Source: Spirochaetota bacterium | GTDB taxonomy: Bacteria; Spirochaetota; B62-G9; DRHN01 | NCBI GenBank assembly: GCA_020342115.1 | Contig: CP070841.1 | Coordinates: forward strand, 1,770,282-1,808,729 | Direction: 5' to 3' | DNA: 38,448 bases | Part shown: piece after piece, positions 33,009 to 38,448 of the stretch | Layout of the letters: every line of letters begins with the position of its first letter | Numbering within the stretch: position 1 is the stretch's first letter | Program-made: the position numbers and the translations under genes | Notes under the pieces: generated by a model | What the model was told of the DNA's origin: nothing | What the model saw: the letters and a program-made list of their open reading frames with translations, nothing else | The model's database searches: none

Positions 33009-34130
33009 TCAAACAATAGTAGGATCGAATTCTTTGGCAAGCTCAACCCTCTTTCCAATTGGGGGATGAGAGTGGAAAAGGAGTGCCTTTAGCGGATTTG
33101 GATATGCGAGAAGGAGATTTGATTCAGCAAGGCCTACCATAACATTTATAAAAGATGATGGATCATGGGTTAGATCAAGTGCTGTTTTATCAGCTTCAAG
33201 CTCCTTCACACGCGAATAGGCATTCGTTCCGATAGTTATCGGCAATGATATAAGACCTGAAATAAGGATAAAGACAGGGAAAATTACGAGGGTCGTTTCA
33301 AGGTTATGGGGAAATCCGGTCCAGAGCCCCATAACCCTGCTAATGGCAAAGAGGAGTACAATAGTGGATAAGAACCCAATACCAGAAAGTTTTACCATAT
33401 GTTTTTTCATATGATGGCCGACTTCATGAGCGAGTACAATGAGAATTTGAGCTTCGGTCCTTTTTTTTAGAAGCGTATCAGCAAGGAGGACCCTTCTTGT
33501 TTTCCATAGGCCTGCTAATGCTGCATTTTCTCTCTGAGTTTTTGAGCTCAGGTCAAAGGAAAAAACAGCTTCAAGTTTTATGTGTGCTTTCATTAAAAGC
33601 TCTTTTATCTGTGTGACGAGCTGTTCATTCTCAACTTTTTTCTGCTTGAAGAAGATTGGGAAAATGACAACAGGAAAAAGAAAAGTAATACATATCTGGA
33701 TTGTAAAGATCAGTATTCCTGAGAATAACCACCAATAGTCTGGTGTACGGGAAAAGAAAAAGAAGATGAGAAGCATAAGGGGATATCCAAGGATAAATCC
33801 CAGAATGAGAGCCTTGAGCTGATCAGCGATCCAACCCTTTACTCCCTGAGAGAGCAACCCGAACCGTTTTTCTGTATAATAATCCTTCCTGAATGAAACC
33901 GGGAATATGAGAATCATAAGAGGACACCCAAAGATTAGTATATATGTAAGAAGAGCAAGAGGCATGCTGAAGCGGGTGACAATGTCGGTTATCTTTATTG
34001 TGGCTCCTGAAATATATATTAGTAAGAGATATACAGAAATAACACATAACTCAAAGAAGCTCAGAATATTTTTGGTTTTTGTGTAAAGTTTAGCCTTCCT
34101 CTGGAGGTGAGGGTTAAATAATCTCTCCAT
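33009..34130 (-). CDS. M48 membrane metallopeptidase (Ste24/CAAX protease-like)
   Basis: The protein (373 aa from the ATG at 34130) has the zinc motif HEVGHH in AHEVGHHMKKH, the downstream glutamate ligand in VKELEAD, and FHSHPPIGKRVELA near the C-terminus, all typical of Ste24-type M48 proteases. About six or seven hydrophobic helices surround the active site, with YYTEKRFGL and NAALAGLWKTRRVLLAD matching the family. In bacteria its substrates are membrane proteins or signal peptides; there is no prenylation pathway to suggest CAAX. An in-frame TTG six codons upstream is an alternative start. It is transcribed divergently from the 983-aa TPR gene. Confidence 0.85.
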   Translation of the reverse strand: MERLFNPHLQRKAKLYTKTKNILSFFELCVISVYLLLIYISGATIKITDIVTRFSMPLALLTYILIFGCPLMILIFPVSFRKDYYTEKRFGLLSQGVKGWIADQLKALILGFILGYPLMLLIFFFFSRTPDYWWLFSGILIFTIQICITFLFPVVIFPIFFKQKKVENEQLVTQIKELLMKAHIKLEAVFSFDLSSKTQRENAALAGLWKTRRVLLADTLLKKRTEAQILIVLAHEVGHHMKKHMVKLSGIGFLSTIVLLFAISRVMGLWTGFPHNLETTLVIFPVFILISGLISLPITIGTNAYSRVKELEADKTALDLTHDPSSFINVMVGLAESNLLLAYPNPLKALLFHSHPPIGKRVELAKEFDPTIV

Positions 34131-34306
34131 GTTCTCTTGAACCTTCAATAATCATTTTTAAATCGTATGGTTATTATCGTAAAAATATATAAGGGTCAAG
34201 TAACACTATCAAGAGACAATAGTGCTAAACTATTTCATAAAATGTACTATAATAATAATTAGGACAGTAATTCTTGTTCTCTTACCAGAATGGCAAGAAA
34301 ATTTAT

Positions 34307-34333
34307 AAATAAAGAATGTGGATGATCCACATT
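34307..34333. promoter_or_regulatory. Perfect 10-bp-arm palindrome in a divergent promoter region
   Basis: GAATGTGGAT and ATCCACATTC flank a single base (34314-34334). The site lies 40 bp before the GTG of the 983-aa gene and 55-80 bp after a TATAAT (34248-34253). It may be an operator or a leader hairpin. A similar 27-bp block recurs at 22406-22432. Confidence 0.45.
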
Positions 34334-34373
34334 CAAAGAAGAGAAGTCTTGTTATTAGAGAGGGAGTTTCTGA

Positions 34374-37325
34374 GTGCCGGATCCAAAAGATCTTGAAAAA
34401 ATTGAGCAGATACTCGGTAAGCTTGGTGAAAATGAGCTTGAGATCGGGCAGGTCGAGGAAGGTGAGTATATCCCGAAGGAAGTTCTTCCCCCAGAAGAAC
34501 TTCCTACAGTTTCTGAGGAAGTTGTTCCTGGGACTCCCGAGACAGAGCCCGACCTTGATGAACTGCTCAAAGATATCGAGATAGGACTGAGAGAGGAAAA
34601 GGAGCTCGAAAAAAAGCCTGGTGAAGAAGCGGAGGTTGAGGCTGAACCAGAAGTCAAAGAAGGTATTACTCCGCCTGAGGAAATTGTGCTGCCAGAGGAG
34701 GCTTTGCCGACTAGAGGGCCTGAATTAGAGGAAGAAGAGGCAGTCGAAGAGGAGATAAAGGAGGCTGAAGGGGAAGCTCCTTCAGAGCCTGAGGTCGAAG
34801 CTCCTGAAGCGGAAGGAATCCTTGAACTACCCGGTGGTTTTGACTTCGGTGACCTCGATCTTGTCGAAGGTCCCCATGAAGAGATTTTTAAACCAAAAGA
34901 AAAAATTAAAAAGCCTGAAGAGGAAATCCCACCTGCTGAGGTCGAGATAGAGGGAATTCCGGCTGGGCCGGCAGCCCGGGTTATCCCGGAAGAAGAAGTG
35001 GCAAAAGAAGAGGAGATGGAAGCTGCTGAATTTGATCTACCGGCTGATTTCGATATGGGCGATCTCGAGATGAAGGAGGGGCCTCCAGAGGGGATTTTTA
35101 AAGAAGCAGCAGAAGAGGCTCCTCCTGTTAAAAAGAAGGAAGAGGTTGAGGCAGCTGAGGAGGAATTGGAGAAAGAAGAAATTGAGGTAGCAGAGGAAGG
35201 ATTGGAGAAAGAAGAGATCGAGATGCCGGAGCTCGAGGAGTTGGAAGCACTCGAAGAGGCACTTGAAAAGGAAGAAGTGCTCCCACCTGCTGAGGAGGAG
35301 GCCGTTTCAATTGATGAGCTGGAGTTTGCGGATATTGAGAAAGGTCCTGTCCCTGAAAAGCCTGCGAAGGAAAAGGTTTCGGAAGAAGTAGTTTCGGAGA
35401 TGGAAGCGGTTATGCCCGAAGAAGAGAGGGAGAAGGGGGCTATTGAGATTGAGCTCAGTGATGAAGATATCGTTATTGTTACAACCAAGATAAAACAGTT
35501 GGATCCAAACCTTGCAATAAGAATAAGGGATATTATTATTGGCGAAACACTGGCCGTGGAAGCAATGACTGAATTGATTGGTCTGTTAGTGGGCGATGCA
35601 CCAGAAAAGGAAATCGTTGAGCTGGTTGAATTATTAACAGGTGAAAAAGTTGTACCCAGAGCAAGGGTGCCCGAGGTGATAACGGTTCCTAGACGTCCGA
35701 CGGCGATCACGAGAATTGTAGAAAATCTCGGGCCAGTTGTAAGGGTTGCCGGCCTCTTTGTAGTGATACTTGCTATTGTAACTATTCTATTCATGGTTTT
35801 TATTTACAAACCAATGAGGGCTGGGAGGTATTATAAGGAGGGAATTGAACTGCTCAGAATTGAACAGTATTCCGAGGCAGAGTTAAATTTCAAAAAGGCT
35901 GTAAATATATATGAGAAGGTAAAGGAGTACAATAACTTCGGATGGGAATATATGGTTTCAGGTAATTATAGTGAGGCGATGATAAAGTTTCAGCAGGGAA
36001 TTGAAAAAGATGTAAGAGTAAAAAATCTCGATATAAGACTTAACTCAGCAAAGCTACATAATATACTTGGAAATTACGAGCAGGCTGACCAGTTATATGA
36101 TGTTGTTATTGAACACAAACCGAAGGTCTACGAATTTATAGAATTGAAAGGATTGAACCTCATAGACTGGGGAAAGATAGAGCCTGAACATTTGAACTCA
36201 TCATATATACTGTTCAAAGAGGAGTTTGCAGAGAATCAAAAGTCCCCGGATCCACTCTTCCCGATGCTTTATATACATATCTTAAGAAAAGATGAGGAAA
36301 ACATCGATTATCTTTATGATCTTCTGACAGAACGCTATCCAAGAGTTGTGGACAAAAAGGTATTTACAGAACTTGCAGAGCACTACCTTACAAAGGAAGA
36401 TGTCGATTCTGTGCGGGCTATTATGGCAGATGTGATCCAGGCCGACCCTGACTATCCAGAAGCATATTATACCTTTTCAAAATATTATAAAATAATCAAG
36501 AATAAAACGCTCCAAGAGGAACTTCTGAAGAGGACTATTGAGTTTGAGAATGCAAGGGAGCTTGTTTATCCATGGGAGGCTCGGAACAGAGAACTTCTCT
36601 CCAATGCTTACAACGATCTCGGTGAGATTTATGCAGGTATGGATATACCGGGTATGTCGGCTGAAGCTATAAAATACTTCAAGCAGGCAATAGAAGAGAA
36701 GGATCAGAACGTAAAGTCCTATTTTAACCTTGCTCAGGTCTTCTTCTATGGTGAAAAGAATTATGACATGGCTCGTACATATTATGAACTGGCGAAGAGA
36801 ATGGGTTTTGAGAACAATGATCTTATGTACAATCTTGGTATATTATATTTTTATAATAAGGATTTCGGAAGGGCTCTCAGGCAGTGGTCTGAGCTGACCG
36901 AGACGATGCTCGATAATCCGAATATAAATTATGCAATAGGAAGTGCTCTCCTGCATCTTGGTGAATATAGCTCTGCATTAGGGGAATTGCTCGTTCTTGA
37001 TGAGCTCTATGATGACCTCGTAAAGAGACTCGGAGAGATAAAGCCATGGAGAGCGTATCATAAACGTATAGTTCTTGAAGCTTCTCGAGTAAGCAATAAT
37101 CTTGGTGTTGCATACCAGAAACTTTATGAGATTACGGGTGATCCTGAATACCAAAAAAAGAGTCTTGTGTCTCTTTATAAGGGAGGAGAGCTTGCTGATA
37201 TCATTGGTATTCAGAGAGGTGAGATTCAGTACAATATTAACTACATTATCCATCCTGAAGTCATTCGAGGGGACATGGCCATAAACAGTGATGTCAGCCA
37301 TGATTACAGATTTTTTACTCAGTGA
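34374..37325 (+). CDS. Acidic-repeat/transmembrane/TPR protein (983 aa)
   Basis: Residues 1-455 are a disordered-looking Glu/Pro-rich cytoplasmic region with three imperfect copies of one motif: FDFGDLDLVEGPHEEIFK (about 160), FDMGDLEMKEGPPEGIFK (about 225) and a weaker ELEFADIEKGPVPEK (about 318). A small ordered segment (365-425) precedes one membrane helix (about 458-478, GLFVVILAIVTILFMVFIY). The C-terminal 500 residues are TPR units (YYKEGIELLRIEQYSEAELNFKKA, AIKYFKQAIEEKDQNVKSYFNLAQVFF). The positive-inside rule and TPR placement suggest a periplasmic TPR scaffold. The start is GTG with AGGGAG 7 nt upstream. I recognise no named family. A Glu-rich coding strand produces a long meaningless Ser-rich reading frame on the other strand. 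Confidence 0.8.
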   Translation: MPDPKDLEKIEQILGKLGENELEIGQVEEGEYIPKEVLPPEELPTVSEEVVPGTPETEPDLDELLKDIEIGLREEKELEKKPGEEAEVEAEPEVKEGITPPEEIVLPEEALPTRGPELEEEEAVEEEIKEAEGEAPSEPEVEAPEAEGILELPGGFDFGDLDLVEGPHEEIFKPKEKIKKPEEEIPPAEVEIEGIPAGPAARVIPEEEVAKEEEMEAAEFDLPADFDMGDLEMKEGPPEGIFKEAAEEAPPVKKKEEVEAAEEELEKEEIEVAEEGLEKEEIEMPELEELEALEEALEKEEVLPPAEEEAVSIDELEFADIEKGPVPEKPAKEKVSEEVVSEMEAVMPEEEREKGAIEIELSDEDIVIVTTKIKQLDPNLAIRIRDIIIGETLAVEAMTELIGLLVGDAPEKEIVELVELLTGEKVVPRARVPEVITVPRRPTAITRIVENLGPVVRVAGLFVVILAIVTILFMVFIYKPMRAGRYYKEGIELLRIEQYSEAELNFKKAVNIYEKVKEYNNFGWEYMVSGNYSEAMIKFQQGIEKDVRVKNLDIRLNSAKLHNILGNYEQADQLYDVVIEHKPKVYEFIELKGLNLIDWGKIEPEHLNSSYILFKEEFAENQKSPDPLFPMLYIHILRKDEENIDYLYDLLTERYPRVVDKKVFTELAEHYLTKEDVDSVRAIMADVIQADPDYPEAYYTFSKYYKIIKNKTLQEELLKRTIEFENARELVYPWEARNRELLSNAYNDLGEIYAGMDIPGMSAEAIKYFKQAIEEKDQNVKSYFNLAQVFFYGEKNYDMARTYYELAKRMGFENNDLMYNLGILYFYNKDFGRALRQWSELTETMLDNPNINYAIGSALLHLGEYSSALGELLVLDELYDDLVKRLGEIKPWRAYHKRIVLEASRVSNNLGVAYQKLYEITGDPEYQKKSLVSLYKGGELADIIGIQRGEIQYNINYIIHPEVIRGDMAINSDVSHDYRFFTQ

Positions 37326-37545
37326 CCACCAGTTTTCTCCTGATAAATTCAAATTAATCATTGGTAAACCAGGCAATACGTTTCATAATTCATTGTATTA
37401 TAAGTATATAATTTAGCCACCTATGAACTAATTAATCTTGCTCAGATAGATGAAAGTTGTTATATTTAGCCGAAAAGTTTTACCCGAAGCATTTTTAAAG
37501 ATGCGTGAATAATGAGCCAATTGTGAATCGTGAGAGGAGTAGGAG

Positions 37546-38190
37546 ATGAGGTTGCTTATGCTTGGTAATAAGTTGGGAATGACTCAGGTTTTCGAACAAA
37601 ATGGCACTGTAATCCCGGTGACTGTTTTGAAGATAGGACCCTGTTGGGTTGTCGATAAAAGAACAGAAGAAAAGAATGGATACAACGCAGTTATTCTAGC
37701 TTATGAAGATATAAAGGAAAATAGAACTCGCAAGAGTGAGGAAGGACAATTCAAAAAGGCGAAACTCTCTCCCAAAAGATATATGAGGGAATCAAGGGTA
37801 ACAAAGGAGGAGCTTGATAAGTTTGAAATAGGCCAGGAAGTCAACATCGATCTCTTCAAAAAGGGTGATTTTGTTGATATATCCGGAAGATCGAAGGGTA
37901 GAGGGTTTACAGGTGTGATGAAGAGGCATGGAATGGCTGGGGCCAAGCGGTCTCATGGAACTCATGAGTATTTCAGGCATGGGGGTTCAATTGGTGCTTC
38001 AGCATCTCCATCCAGAGTTTTTAAAGGAAAAAAGATGGCTGGAAGATATGGCGGGACGAGGGTAACTCTTCAAAACCTTGTGGTTGCTGACGTAAGGCCG
38101 GATAAAAGTATAATGATAGTTAAAGGTGCTGTGCCGGGTCCGAATAGGGGTAATATAGAAGTTGCACATTCTATCAAACGTATGAAATGA
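37546..38190 (+). CDS. rplC: Ribosomal protein L3
   Basis: The 214-aa protein is uL3: GNKLGMTQVFEQNGTVIPVTVL at the N-terminus, SKGRGFTGVMKRHGM and the loop GGSIGASASPSRVFKGKKMAGRYGG, then RVTLQNLVV. L3 binds near the peptidyl transferase centre and is an early assembly protein of the 50S subunit. GAGGAG sits 6 nt before the ATG. The usual neighbours rpsJ and rplD are not here: a TPR gene ends 220 bp upstream, and downstream only a 16-codon open frame (38187-38237, overlapping the stop as ATGA) precedes a tandem array. A TATAAT at 37407-37412 could be its own -10 box. Confidence 0.95.
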   Translation: MRLLMLGNKLGMTQVFEQNGTVIPVTVLKIGPCWVVDKRTEEKNGYNAVILAYEDIKENRTRKSEEGQFKKAKLSPKRYMRESRVTKEELDKFEIGQEVNIDLFKKGDFVDISGRSKGRGFTGVMKRHGMAGAKRSHGTHEYFRHGGSIGASASPSRVFKGKKMAGRYGGTRVTLQNLVVADVRPDKSIMIVKGAVPGPNRGNIEVAHSIKRMK

Positions 38191-38255
38191 AGAGCATACT
38201 TATTTCCGAGAATTTTCAAATCCCTGATATAAAATAAGCATACAACAAATTGTCA

Positions 38256-38448
38256 TCTAAATGTAGGTAGGTAACCTTTAACAGAGCGGTATTCACATTT
38301 AGACGGAATGGATAAACTTTATAAGAAGCGTCTTTCTCCGTCTAAATGTAGGTAGGTAACCTTTAACAGAGCGGTATTCACATTTAGACGGAATGGATAA
38401 ACTTTATAAGAAGCGTCTTTCTCCGTCTAAATGTAGGTAGGTAACCTT
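38256..38448. repeat. Tandem array of 85-bp palindrome-bearing units (right end)
   Basis: Copies start at 38256, 38341 and 38426, giving a period of 85 bp, and the array runs off the window. Each unit has the same 10-bp arms as the left array (CGTCTAAATG, CATTTAGACG) 32 bp apart, with 33 bp to the next unit. The first arm at the boundary is degenerate (TCATCTAAATG). The 32 bp inside the arms match the left array at 21 positions by eye, and CTCCGTCTAAATG and TTCACATTTAGACG are identical in both. The two arrays share orientation. Confidence 0.95.

Noticed and set aside
34355-35794. 479-aa Ser-rich frame on the minus strand
   Set aside because: It is the mirror of the Glu-rich coding strand (GAA/GAG read as TTC/CTC) and has no domain, leader or ribosome site.
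38256-38448. Integron attC sites
   Set aside because: GTCTAAA/TTTAGAC match the attC core consensus (RYYYAAC/GTTRRRY) at 6 of 7 positions, but the invariant terminal C/G is missing, no cassette genes lie between units, and no integrase gene is seen.
1-38448. Circular replicon closed by the terminal repeats
   Set aside because: The two arrays differ in unit length (84 versus 85 bp) and interior sequence, so they do not overlap as circle ends would. The genes (rplC, lnt, gsp) are also chromosomal in type.

Overview
The window looks like a chromosomal segment of a spirochaete, probably in or near the Treponema/Spirochaeta group. The strongest evidence is a homologue of the treponemal cytoplasmic filament protein CfpA (5837-7828). 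It lies beside a pyruvate,phosphate dikinase-like gene, an order I recall from Treponema pallidum (ppdK, a hypothetical gene, cfpA). Every function here is read from sequence motifs and memory; no database search was possible.

Layout. Both ends are tandem arrays of one repeat family: 84-bp units at 1-208 and diverged 85-bp units at 38256-38448. Next come a MinD/ParA-like ATPase and a J-domain protein (+), then a minus-strand filament locus: a single-pass protein with a LysM-like tail (774 aa), cfpA, a 301-aa unknown, and a PPDK-like protein whose ATP-grasp half has lost key residues. From 10.3 to 13.9 kb are an orphan GlgD/GlgC-like hexapeptide protein, a prephenate dehydratase-ACT-DAHP synthase fusion and a nicotinamidase-like hydrolase. 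From 13.9 to 17.9 kb is a compact type II secretion cluster, gspI-J-K-L-M. Then follow a SucD-like protein without the catalytic histidine loop, apolipoprotein N-acyltransferase, a single-domain response regulator, a homocysteine methyltransferase-type protein, a YbgC-type thioesterase, a nitrilase-family amidohydrolase and an orphan molybdopterin oxidoreductase.

From 26.2 kb there is an envelope-related block: a secreted beta-barrel/transglutaminase/TPR protein, followed by two paralogous secreted FecR-like/TPR proteins separated by a nucleotidyltransferase module that resembles a toxin-antitoxin pair. Then come a nitroreductase, an aminotransferase of the LL-diaminopimelate type, a Ste24-like M48 membrane protease, a 983-aa acidic/TM/TPR protein and rplC (L3), which lacks its usual S10-operon neighbours and sits 65 bp from the right-hand array.

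The genes do not form one pathway. The most coherent units are the filament locus, the pseudopilus/inner-membrane part of a type II secretion system, and the 26-31 kb envelope/TPR block. The most unusual elements are the phased palindromic arrays, the apparent pseudo-enzymes (PPDK-like, SucD-like, GlgD-like) and the LysM-tailed membrane protein next to cfpA. No tRNA, rRNA, CRISPR array, transposase or integrase gene was seen. No stretch longer than about 300 bp lacks a gene; the longest, 18754-19051, is described below.
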